Shown: piece after piece, positions 18,426-26,501 of the stretch
How positions within the stretch are numbered: position 1 is the stretch's first letter
Layout: each line of letters starts with the position of its first letter
Source of the DNA: Pseudoalteromonas sp. Z1A8
Lineage (GTDB): Bacteria; Pseudomonadota; Gammaproteobacteria; Enterobacterales; Alteromonadaceae
NCBI RefSeq assembly: GCF_011378855.1
Contig: NZ_WTLB01000028.1
Location: 1-54,431, forward strand
Direction: 5' to 3'
DNA length: 54,431 nucleotides
The notes under the pieces: generated by a model
The model's input: the letters and a program-made list of their open reading frames with translations, nothing else
Databases searched by the model: none
Told to the model about the DNA's origin: nothing
Made by a program: the position numbers and the translations under genes

Positions 18426-19841
18426 ATGATAAAACAATTTTTAAACGATCCTAAGTTATTGCTCAATGCAGTAGGTGAGGGCATATATGGTTTTGACCTA
18501 TCGGGTAATGCTGTGTTTGTTAATCCTGCCGCTGAGCGCATGACTGGTTGGCGAGCAGAGGATTTATTAGGTAAAAAAATACATCAATATCATCACCATA
18601 CTCATGCAGATGGTACGCCTTATCCTGCGGATGAATGCCAAATATATTGCACCATGTTTGACGGAAAACGTCGTGAAGTTAAAAATGAAATTTTTTGGCG
18701 TAAAGACGGCAGTTCGTTTGCAGTAGAGTACACTTCAACACCGGTTTATCGAAATGATCAATTAATTGGTGCAGTAGCAGTATTTCGCGATATATCACAG
18801 CAGCAACACACACAAAATGCACTGCAAGAGGCACTTGAGCAAGTAAAGCATTTAAGTGAGCAGCTAAAAGATGAAAACAACTACTTAATTGCAGAGCTTA
18901 ACGAAGATTGGCAAGACTCAGGGCTAGTTGGACAAAGCCATATTTTTCAAACCATGTTAGATCAAATAAAGCTGGTAAGTGAAACCGACAGTACAGTGCT
19001 TATACTTGGCGAAAATGGCACAGGTAAAGAGCTAGTAGCCCGTAACTTGTATCGGTTAAGTAAACGCAGCGAGCAAGCTTTTATTAAAGTAAATTGCGCA
19101 GCATTTACACCGAGTTTACTAGAGTCAGAATTATTTGGTCACGAAAAAGGTGCGTTTACAGGTGCAAATGAGCGTCGTAAAGGGCGTTTTGAACTTGCCG
19201 ATAAAGGCACCTTGTTTTTAGATGAGATAGCAGAGCTGCCGCTTGAGGCGCAAAGTAAATTACTCAGAGTACTGCAAGAGCAAGAATTTGAACGTGTTGG
19301 TGGCAGTAATACGCTAAAAGTAAATATTAGAGTCATTGCCGCGACTAATCGCGATTTATGGGAAATGGTACAAAAGGGCACGTTTAGAATTGATTTGTAT
19401 TATCGACTTAATGTATTTCCTATAAAAGTACCTGCTTTAAAAGATCGAAAAGAAGATATTCCTTATTTATGCGCTAATTTAATTACACAATTAAATAAAC
19501 GACTGGGCAAACACTTAAAAGGGCTAAGTAAAAAAGCAATTACACAACTGCAAGCCTATGATTGGCCGGGCAACATTAGAGAGCTGCAAAATGTGCTTGA
19601 ACGCGAAGCTATTTTATCTAATCAGGCTGTACTACAGCTAAGCCAACCTTTACAAGCAGGTGGTAAAGTAGTTATTAACCCTTCGCTTACGCTCGATGAA
19701 GCACAAAAGCAGCATATAACCTCTGTTCTCGCATTATCGCACTGGCAAATATCGGGTGATAAAGGAGCGGCCGTTAAACTGGGTTTGCCTGAGAGTACAC
19801 TGCGCTCAAAAATGCGAAAACTGGGTATAAATAAAGATTAG
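18426..19841 (+). CDS. PAS-domain sigma-54-dependent transcriptional activator
   Basis: A 471-aa enhancer-binding protein. A PAS sensor domain (about 5-125, with a HADGTPYPADEC segment) and a coiled-coil linker (about 130-155) precede the AAA+ domain. That domain has Walker A GENGTGKE (195-202), the sigma-54-contacting GAFTGA loop (242-247) and Walker B LFLDEI. A Fis-type helix-turn-helix ends the protein. There is no receiver domain, so the PAS ligand is presumably the signal. An in-frame ATG at 18366 exists, but it would place the operator inside the gene; GAGGTG before 18426 is a good ribosome-binding site. Likely target: ccoG downstream. Confidence 0.88.
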   Translation: MIKQFLNDPKLLLNAVGEGIYGFDLSGNAVFVNPAAERMTGWRAEDLLGKKIHQYHHHTHADGTPYPADECQIYCTMFDGKRREVKNEIFWRKDGSSFAVEYTSTPVYRNDQLIGAVAVFRDISQQQHTQNALQEALEQVKHLSEQLKDENNYLIAELNEDWQDSGLVGQSHIFQTMLDQIKLVSETDSTVLILGENGTGKELVARNLYRLSKRSEQAFIKVNCAAFTPSLLESELFGHEKGAFTGANERRKGRFELADKGTLFLDEIAELPLEAQSKLLRVLQEQEFERVGGSNTLKVNIRVIAATNRDLWEMVQKGTFRIDLYYRLNVFPIKVPALKDRKEDIPYLCANLITQLNKRLGKHLKGLSKKAITQLQAYDWPGNIRELQNVLEREAILSNQAVLQLSQPLQAGGKVVINPSLTLDEAQKQHITSVLALSHWQISGDKGAAVKLGLPESTLRSKMRKLGINKD

Positions 19842-19883
19842 CGAGAATTCGCGATATAACGCGTAATTCGCTTTATATCGCGA
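19841..19883. promoter_or_regulatory. Tandem dyads upstream of ccoG (candidate enhancer)
   Basis: TCGCGATATA (19849-19858) and TATATCGCGA (19874-19883) are perfect inverted repeats. A second dyad, GCGA-GAAT-TCGC, starts at the stop codon (19841-19852). The half-sites match the palindrome at 18400. Position about 65-105 bp upstream of the sigma-54-type promoter suits an enhancer. It may also act as a terminator for the regulator gene, because a T-rich run follows. Confidence 0.6.
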
Positions 19884-19946
19884 TTGTTGTTTTTTGTTTA
19901 TTTTAATAAGTATATAAATATCAATGAAGTAACTTAAGTTTCAGTT

Positions 19947-19962
19947 TGGTCTGAAAGTTGCA
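19947..19962 (+). promoter_or_regulatory. Sigma-54-type (-24/-12) promoter of ccoG
   Basis: TGGTCTGAAAGTTGCA keeps the invariant GG and GC elements exactly ten bases apart (19948-19949 and 19960-19961) and matches most of the TGGCACR-N4-TTGCW consensus. It lies 38 bp before the ccoG start, directly downstream of a sigma-54 activator gene. Confidence 0.75.
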
Positions 19963-19999
19963 ATAGTTTGCTTAACACCGTCATAATAAAGCAAGTACT

Positions 20000-21382
20000 A
20001 TGAAGTTTGATATTAAAGAAGAAGACATGATCATTAAGCCCTATAACACTGAAGGGCCAATTTATATCCGCGAGCAAAAAGGTTTTTTTCAGCGCATACG
20101 CCGTAATTTAGGCTGGTTGTTAATGCTAACTTTTATTGCAATACCGTGGATCCAATACAACGGACAACAAGCTGTGCTGCTTGATGTGGCAACGCAAACC
20201 TTTACTATTTTCGGTCTAACACTCCTTCCTCAAGATTTTATGATTTTAGCGCTGCTGTTTATGGTGGGCGCCTTTGCGTTGTTTTTTGTAACTAACTGGC
20301 TTGGTCGGGTTTGGTGTGGTTATACATGCCCTCAAACAATATGGATGCTCATGTTTTCGTGGGTGGAGCAACGCATAGAAGGCACACGAAATCAGCGAAT
20401 TAAATTAGATAAATCACAGTGGACGCTAAGCACTTGGCGCAAAAAAATAACTAAACACAGCGCATGGATTGTTATTTCTATTTTAACTGCGACCTCGTTT
20501 ATGGCGTATTTTATTCCGGCTAAAAGTTTGTATATGGAGATGATCACGTTTGAATGGTCAGGTATTACAAGTTTTTGGGTGTTTTTATTCGCTTTTTGTA
20601 CTTATGGAAATGCAGGGTTTTTACGCGAAAAAATGTGCACTATTGCATGCCCATATTCTCGTTTTCAGGCTGTTATGTTTGATAAAGATACGTTACTTGT
20701 TACTTATGACAGTAAGCGAGGTGAAAGCCGTGGTCCGCGTAAACGTAAAGCCGATCCAAAAGAGCTTAACCTAGGTGACTGCGTAGACTGTAACTTGTGT
20801 GTAGACGTATGCCCTGCAGGTATAGATATTCGAAATGGAATGCAATATGAATGTATAAACTGTGGTTTATGTATTGACGCTTGCGACGATACCATGGATA
20901 AATTTGGTTACGAAAAAGGCTTAATTAAATACGCGAGTGAAAAACAAATGGAAGGGGGGAAAACCAATCCATTTAGGTTAAAACTAGTAGGATATGGCGC
21001 ATTAACGGCTTTGTTAATAATATCGATGTTTGCATGGATGCTGCAACGTACCCCTATAGAAGCCTCGGTACTACGCGACAGAAATGCGCTCTACAGAGTG
21101 AACTACGAAGGCCTTGTAGAAAACCCTTACACACTTACTATTATTAATAAAACCCAACAAGCACTGCATTACAGCATCGCTATAGAGGGTTTACCTGGTG
21201 CAATACTCTCAAGCCCACGCTCTACACTTGTTCAACCGGGTGTTATGAAAAGCGTACCAGTGACCGTAACAGCCGATGGTTACGATATTGAGCGTAAAGT
21301 GAGTAAGCTACAGTTTATTGTAACGGCGCAAGAAGACGCCAGTATTACTATAACCAAAGACAGTCAGTTTTATAAAAACTAA
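20000..21382 (+). CDS. ccoG: Cytochrome c oxidase accessory protein CcoG (FixG/RdxA family)
   Basis: A 460-aa inner-membrane ferredoxin-like protein with N-terminal transmembrane segments (about 38-52, 80-98, 155-172, 188-203). A WCGYTCPQT motif lies at about 105-113. Two [4Fe-4S] Cys clusters follow (Cys261/264/267/271 and 285/288/291/295), then a further membrane helix and a periplasmic Ig-like C-terminal domain. CcoG takes part in copper handling during cbb3 oxidase assembly. No ccoNOPQ or ccoI genes are adjacent, so this is a detached copy under apparent sigma-54 control. A second in-frame ATG occurs at 20027. Confidence 0.92.
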   Translation: MKFDIKEEDMIIKPYNTEGPIYIREQKGFFQRIRRNLGWLLMLTFIAIPWIQYNGQQAVLLDVATQTFTIFGLTLLPQDFMILALLFMVGAFALFFVTNWLGRVWCGYTCPQTIWMLMFSWVEQRIEGTRNQRIKLDKSQWTLSTWRKKITKHSAWIVISILTATSFMAYFIPAKSLYMEMITFEWSGITSFWVFLFAFCTYGNAGFLREKMCTIACPYSRFQAVMFDKDTLLVTYDSKRGESRGPRKRKADPKELNLGDCVDCNLCVDVCPAGIDIRNGMQYECINCGLCIDACDDTMDKFGYEKGLIKYASEKQMEGGKTNPFRLKLVGYGALTALLIISMFAWMLQRTPIEASVLRDRNALYRVNYEGLVENPYTLTIINKTQQALHYSIAIEGLPGAILSSPRSTLVQPGVMKSVPVTVTADGYDIERKVSKLQFIVTAQEDASITITKDSQFYKN

Positions 21383-21411
21383 GATTGATAAAGCTTCATA
21401 AAAATACAAAA

Positions 21412-21446
21412 AATGCCCAAATAGATATTCTCCTTGGGCATTTTTT
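21412..21446 (+). terminator. Intrinsic terminator of ccoG
   Basis: ATGCCCAA and TTGGGCAT (21413-21441) form a stem followed by six Ts; the A-run on the other side may let it serve the convergent gene too. Confidence 0.85.
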
Positions 21447-21470
21447 ATGTGCGGTTTTTATATGCAGTTT

Positions 21471-22391
21471 CTATTGCGTATTTGCACCTATATATTTCAG
21501 TGCGCTGGTTATAACGGCTACTTGTGCCAAAATACATTCTTCATCGGTGGCAGTTGGGCTATCTGGGTACACTTCAGTGGTTGTTACGAAGGGTGCATCA
21601 GTAAAGCCCATACATAAACCTAACTCTCGGGCGGCATAGTTAATCACACCAAATTGCTCTTGAGGTACGCCGATTAGCTGGTTATTTTCATCGCTCGGTG
21701 CAATATGGGTTACCTTTGCAACGCTTTCAATAATCACTTTTTGAAACTCTGGCTCAGGCTTTTTGGTGTCTGCAACTAAATAAAACCCATCAGGTATGTT
21801 CCAGTTAGTGTTAGTAGTGCCTTCACGCGCAGCAAGTGCGGGTCTAAATTCACTGTTATCGCTGTCAGTTGTTTCGTGTAAATCAATATGAGCGATTAAG
21901 TCAGTACCTAATGATTTTACAAACGCCATAATAGCTGCTGATTCTTGAGCTGGGCTACCCTCGTAAAATGAGCGATTAGGATCAATAGCATCTGGGTTCC
22001 AGCGGTTTATAGTCTCATATCCCCAAGGGCTAATGCAGGGGGCTACAATAATATTAAACTGTTCGCAATATTGCATAGCCGATGTTTTAGCAAACCTAAG
22101 TGCGCCATGTATGCCACTGGTTTCGTAGCCATGTACACCACCGGTGATTAAAACAGTTGGTTTATTAGCATTAAAGTTAGGCGTTTTTAATATATATAAT
22201 GGGTAAGTACCTGCGGCGTAATTAAGCTCGCCGTATTGCTCTATATCTAAGGTGTTTTTAAGATCATTAATTAGCGTTACGACTTCGTTTTGGTAACTAC
22301 GTTTAATGTTTTGGCGTGCTAACCACTGGGCTTTATCGTTGTTATTCCATTTTTTGCCAGGTGTGCCAATCGGGTATGTGCTGTTAGTCAT
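21471..22391 (-). CDS. M14-type metallopeptidase / aspartoacylase-like protein
   Basis: A 306-aa cytosolic protein of the zinc carboxypeptidase/succinylglutamate desuccinylase superfamily. A candidate zinc site is HGYE in GGVHGYETSGIHG (about 85-97), with a later His in AHIDLHETTD (about 167-176). NRWNPDAIDPNRSF resembles the substrate-binding NPD/NR motif of M14 peptidases. The substrate is unknown. It is convergent with ccoG. Unlike the 375-aa carboxypeptidase at 9596 it lacks the N-terminal beta domain. Confidence 0.78.
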   Translation of the reverse strand: MTNSTYPIGTPGKKWNNNDKAQWLARQNIKRSYQNEVVTLINDLKNTLDIEQYGELNYAAGTYPLYILKTPNFNANKPTVLITGGVHGYETSGIHGALRFAKTSAMQYCEQFNIIVAPCISPWGYETINRWNPDAIDPNRSFYEGSPAQESAAIMAFVKSLGTDLIAHIDLHETTDSDNSEFRPALAAREGTTNTNWNIPDGFYLVADTKKPEPEFQKVIIESVAKVTHIAPSDENNQLIGVPQEQFGVINYAARELGLCMGFTDAPFVTTTEVYPDSPTATDEECILAQVAVITSALKYIGANTQ

Positions 22392-22505
22392 AATAAACCT
22401 TTATATCAATTATTATTAGCCCTCATAAAAATTAGGAGGGCAATTACAATTGGTAAAATTATTTAATAAAGGCATAGCTTAACGCTGAGTAAATTAGCGT
22501 GCAAA

Positions 22506-23243
22506 TTAAAACGTTAAAGTCATATTTTTAATAGCGCGTGTTTGCTGCGCCCTAATATAGCTTTGGTTTGCATATTCACCCGAAATACTACCGAACCGTT
22601 CGCGTTTAATATTAATTGTTAAATTACATGCTTTATTTTTATTTACTTGCGAGCTGTTAAACATATCTAAGCTTTGTAAATTTATTTCAAGGCGAGATGA
22701 ATTAAGCGCAAAAAATGTTGACTGCAAAAGTGTTTCATTATTATTGGTAGTGCAACTACTGTTAAGTTCTACTTGGCTTGTACTGTTAGGATCAGTGCCA
22801 TCTAATTGAACGGTAAGAGTACTATTAATACCAAAATTTTGATCGTTACTCGGGGTTAAAATAATAAAATTTAAAGGCAGTTCTGCGCTTGAATTAGCAT
22901 TTATACCATCGTCTCGTGTAAATAATATATCAAACTGCTGATTATCGTCTGTTGCATTTATATAAGCTTGGTAATCAACGTCTAAAAAATCGGTATCTTT
23001 TGTAAGTACAATGGCAGTGTTATTAACAACAGCCCTTAATGAGTCGCTATCGCTTAAAACAATATTAGAGCCATTCGCATCTCCCGCATTTAGTTCTGCG
23101 TTAACACGCGTGCGGTTGCCGTCAGAAACCAGTTCAAAGCCAGCCCATATACCTTTTGTTTTTACTAAATCAGACTCTGTTTCTGATGTGCAAGCGCATA
23201 ATGCGAAAATTAAAGCCGTTGTGGTAATGCATTTTTTAAGCAT
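22506..23243 (-). CDS. Hypothetical lipoprotein
   Basis: A 245-aa protein with a lipoprotein-type signal peptide (residues 1-18, lipobox LCAC). The mature part is rich in Asn, Asp, Ser and Thr and predicted beta-rich, with a pair of Cys residues (CTTN... and ...KACNL) that could form a disulfide. I do not recognise a family. It lies 114 bp upstream of the M14-like gene on the same strand and is divergent from the helicase gene; the 282-bp gap between them is AT-rich. Confidence 0.6.
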   Translation of the reverse strand: MLKKCITTTALIFALCACTSETESDLVKTKGIWAGFELVSDGNRTRVNAELNAGDANGSNIVLSDSDSLRAVVNNTAIVLTKDTDFLDVDYQAYINATDDNQQFDILFTRDDGINANSSAELPLNFIILTPSNDQNFGINSTLTVQLDGTDPNSTSQVELNSSCTTNNNETLLQSTFFALNSSRLEINLQSLDMFNSSQVNKNKACNLTINIKRERFGSISGEYANQSYIRAQQTRAIKNMTLTF

Positions 23244-23525
23244 GTTAGCTCCTTTAAGCCACTTAATTAGGCAGTAAGTAATTGTTTAATTAAGAATAGT
23301 TTTTACAATTATATGCAATGGCCAGTTTGTATTAGTGCATTGTTACACAGCAAGGCGTCTGTAAATGTTTAAATTTGTTAATGGTTGTAAATAAAACATT
23401 AAAACCTAAGTTTAAAAACCAATCCACTATTTAAATTGCTTACTAAATAAACACTAACTTAGCGCTAAATGTATTATAAAAGAGTGTGTTACAATCAATT
23501 AAAGTATATTTTCATATAGAGTATT

Positions 23526-26375
23526 ATGGCGCAGTATATTGCTACTCCAAGTTGGCTAGGCCGTTTTTTTACCCGTATTAAACACGTAAGTATTGAACAA
23601 GAGCACCTTGTTGTGCATTTTAGACGTGCTCCCGCACGAACATTTTTAATTAAAGACTTTTATAATTACTCAATACTTAAAAACCGTTTATTTAGTGCCA
23701 AAATTAATTTGTGCGACAGCAGCAATACATCAATTAGCTTTTTAAACAAAGCACAGGCTAATACTTTAAATACTGCCCTTAATACGCAGTTTTCGGCCAT
23801 GCTTGAGCAAAAGGTAAATAACGCCAAAACTTTGCTAAAGCGTTATGCTTTAGATGAGTTTTTACGTGATAGTTCCCTAAATACACTTAATAACGATGTG
23901 TTTTCACTTGCTAAACAGTACGCTCAAAGTACAAATACATGGCAACAACACTTATCGCCAAGTAGTCTTAAATTTTTAAATATACTGAGCACCACACCCA
24001 ATTCTCTTGATGCTATTACGCAGTTGCGCCATAAATATGAAAAAAAACAACTGATACTTAAAAATGATTTTTTTAATCAAGTAGAGTCAAATCCATTAAC
24101 AACAGAGCAGCGTTTAGCAGTAATACGCGATAACGACAAAAATTTAGTATTAGCGGCAGCAGGCACAGGTAAAACATCTGTGATGGTCGCAAAGTCGCTA
24201 GATCTAATAGCGTGTGATATTGCAAAGCCCGAGCAAATTTTGGTACTGGCCTATAATAAAACAGCAGCTAACGAGCTTAAAGAGCGCTTTATTAAACGCG
24301 CCACGCATGCAAAATTACATACCAAAGCACCCACTATTTTAACGTTTCATGCGCTTGGGCTTAAACTATTACAAAGCGCTAAAAAACCTGTTGAGTTGTC
24401 AAAATTTGCAACAGACCCAGTTCAATTAAATAGTTGGTTAACGGCATGGGTAAGTAAAAAAATACAAACCGAGCCACAATTTTTAAAAGTATTTGTAGAT
24501 TTACTCCATGAGCCAATTGATATATTTAGCTTTAAAGATAATGCACAGTACGAGCGATACATACGCGATAACGAATACCGCAGCCTTGCGGGTCATAAAG
24601 TAAAAAGTTATCAGGAGGTGTTAATTTCAAACTGGCTGCATTTAAACAGCGTGCCGCATAGCTATGAGGTGAATTATCACTTTGACCAAGGCACCGAGCT
24701 AAATAGGCAATATAAGCCTGATTTTTATATACCTCACTATGATATTTACTTAGAGCACTTTGGGATTGATAGGCAAGGTAATACACGTGCCGATATAGAT
24801 AAAAAGCATTATAACGAGCAAATTGCATTTAAGCGTAAACTGCATAAACAAAATGGCACCACGTTACTCGAGACCTTTCATTACAATTGGGTAGAAGGGA
24901 AGCTAGAGCAAACCCTCGCAAAGCAATTGAAGCAGCATAATGTTGAATTAACACCTTTAAGTAACGATGAAATATTTCATACATTAAATAACTCAGGGCA
25001 GTTACAGCAAGGGATTGATAAGTACATAAAATGCTTACAAGCTATTCGAGTGGAGCAGCTAAGTAATAAGCAAATAGCACAGCGCATCAAGCAAAGTGGT
25101 ATTAAAAACTATCAACAATACGCAAACTTGTTAGTGCAAATTCATGAGGCTTATATAAATGAACTAAGCGCACAAAATGCCATTGATTTTGACGACATGA
25201 TTATTCAAGCAACAAAGGCGGTGGTAAACGGAGATTTTAATATTGTGTGGAGTCACATTTTAGTTGATGAGTTTCAAGATATATCAAGCGCGCGAATGGC
25301 TTTTTTAAGTGCCATATTAAAGCATGGTAACGGAATACGCTTTACCGCAGTAGGTGACGACTGGCAGGCAATATATCGGTTTTCGGGTGGTAACTTAGCG
25401 CTTACTACGCGCTTTAATGAGCTGGTGGGTAGCCACTCGCTTACAATGCTGCAAAAAACATTTAGATATAACAATAGTATTAGCGATGTAGCAGGGCGCT
25501 TTGTAATGCAAAACCCTGAGCAATATAAAAAGCAGATCAGCACACATACAAAAGTAACTACACCCCAAGTTATTTTGTTAGACGACTTATACCAAGGCAC
25601 TAAATCGATAGAAATAAAAGTACAACAAGCGATAAGCACTATTCAAAAAAATGATGGATTAGCCAGCATCGCCATACTTAGTCGATACCGATACATGTTA
25701 AATAGCGTGCAACAGCATTTAAAAGATAAAAAGCATACAAACCCTCTCCATTTTTGGACATTGCATAGTGCCAAAGGGCTTGAAGCCGATTACTGTATTA
25801 TTATTGGTTTTGAACAAGGTAAATTAGGGTTTCCGAGTGACAATCAAAATAACTTGCTGGTGGAGTCGTTATTACCAAAGCAAGATGAATTCACTCACTC
25901 AGAAGAAAGGCGTTTGCTTTATGTAGGTATTACACGCGCTAAACATAAAGCGTATTTAATTGCCGACCCTTATGCATGCTCCGCATTTATAAAAGAATTA
26001 ATAAACGATGATTACCCCATTCAAATTGGTTCCGCATTATTTAATAAGCCGCAACTAAAGCAAAGAGAATGTAGTACGTGCAGTGACGGGTTAATAGTGC
26101 CCAAAACGGGCCAATATGGTGATTATTATAGTTGTACTAACACGCAAATTTGCGAAACTAAATTGCGAGTGTGTAAAAGCTGTAGTAGCCCATCGGTTGA
26201 TAAAAACACATACTCACAATGCGTGAATACAGAATGTAAAACGCAGCACCCAATTTGTGAAAAGTGTGGGCGCGAAATGCGTAAACGTAAATCTAAGCAC
26301 GGTGAATTTTTAGGGTGCAGTGGTTTTTCTCTTAAAGAAGACAACTGTAAAAACACACGAAAAATAAGTGCTTAA
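23526..26375 (+). CDS. HelD-like UvrD-superfamily helicase with nuclease-like insertion and zinc ribbons
   Basis: A 949-aa SF1A helicase. The core matches DNA helicase IV: Walker A AAGTGKT (211-217), VDEFQD, GDDWQAIYRFSGG, TLHSAKGLEADY and RRLLYVGITRAKH. E. coli HelD has 684 aa. The extra length comes from an insertion at about 355-470 containing E381, KPDFYIP (397-403) and YLEHFG (408-413), a PD-(D/E)XK-like pattern, and from a C-terminal tail of about 100 aa with three or four Cys clusters resembling topoisomerase zinc ribbons. Likely a DNA repair or recombination helicase; nuclease activity is only inferred. Confidence 0.85.
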   Translation: MAQYIATPSWLGRFFTRIKHVSIEQEHLVVHFRRAPARTFLIKDFYNYSILKNRLFSAKINLCDSSNTSISFLNKAQANTLNTALNTQFSAMLEQKVNNAKTLLKRYALDEFLRDSSLNTLNNDVFSLAKQYAQSTNTWQQHLSPSSLKFLNILSTTPNSLDAITQLRHKYEKKQLILKNDFFNQVESNPLTTEQRLAVIRDNDKNLVLAAAGTGKTSVMVAKSLDLIACDIAKPEQILVLAYNKTAANELKERFIKRATHAKLHTKAPTILTFHALGLKLLQSAKKPVELSKFATDPVQLNSWLTAWVSKKIQTEPQFLKVFVDLLHEPIDIFSFKDNAQYERYIRDNEYRSLAGHKVKSYQEVLISNWLHLNSVPHSYEVNYHFDQGTELNRQYKPDFYIPHYDIYLEHFGIDRQGNTRADIDKKHYNEQIAFKRKLHKQNGTTLLETFHYNWVEGKLEQTLAKQLKQHNVELTPLSNDEIFHTLNNSGQLQQGIDKYIKCLQAIRVEQLSNKQIAQRIKQSGIKNYQQYANLLVQIHEAYINELSAQNAIDFDDMIIQATKAVVNGDFNIVWSHILVDEFQDISSARMAFLSAILKHGNGIRFTAVGDDWQAIYRFSGGNLALTTRFNELVGSHSLTMLQKTFRYNNSISDVAGRFVMQNPEQYKKQISTHTKVTTPQVILLDDLYQGTKSIEIKVQQAISTIQKNDGLASIAILSRYRYMLNSVQQHLKDKKHTNPLHFWTLHSAKGLEADYCIIIGFEQGKLGFPSDNQNNLLVESLLPKQDEFTHSEERRLLYVGITRAKHKAYLIADPYACSAFIKELINDDYPIQIGSALFNKPQLKQRECSTCSDGLIVPKTGQYGDYYSCTNTQICETKLRVCKSCSSPSVDKNTYSQCVNTECKTQHPICEKCGREMRKRKSKHGEFLGCSGFSLKEDNCKNTRKISA

Positions 26376-26501
26376 CGGCTAATAAGCAGGTTTACACCTG
26401 TCTATTTTATAGAACAATGTAAATAAAAATTACATTCATTTTATTGATTTTAACAAGCTATCAATGTCTAATAGAATAATGAGCTTTAACTGTTGTTTAT
26501 T

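Noticed and set aside
21385..21639. Plus-strand frame overlapping the ccoG terminator
   Set aside because: It reads through the terminator and antisense to the better supported M14-like gene.
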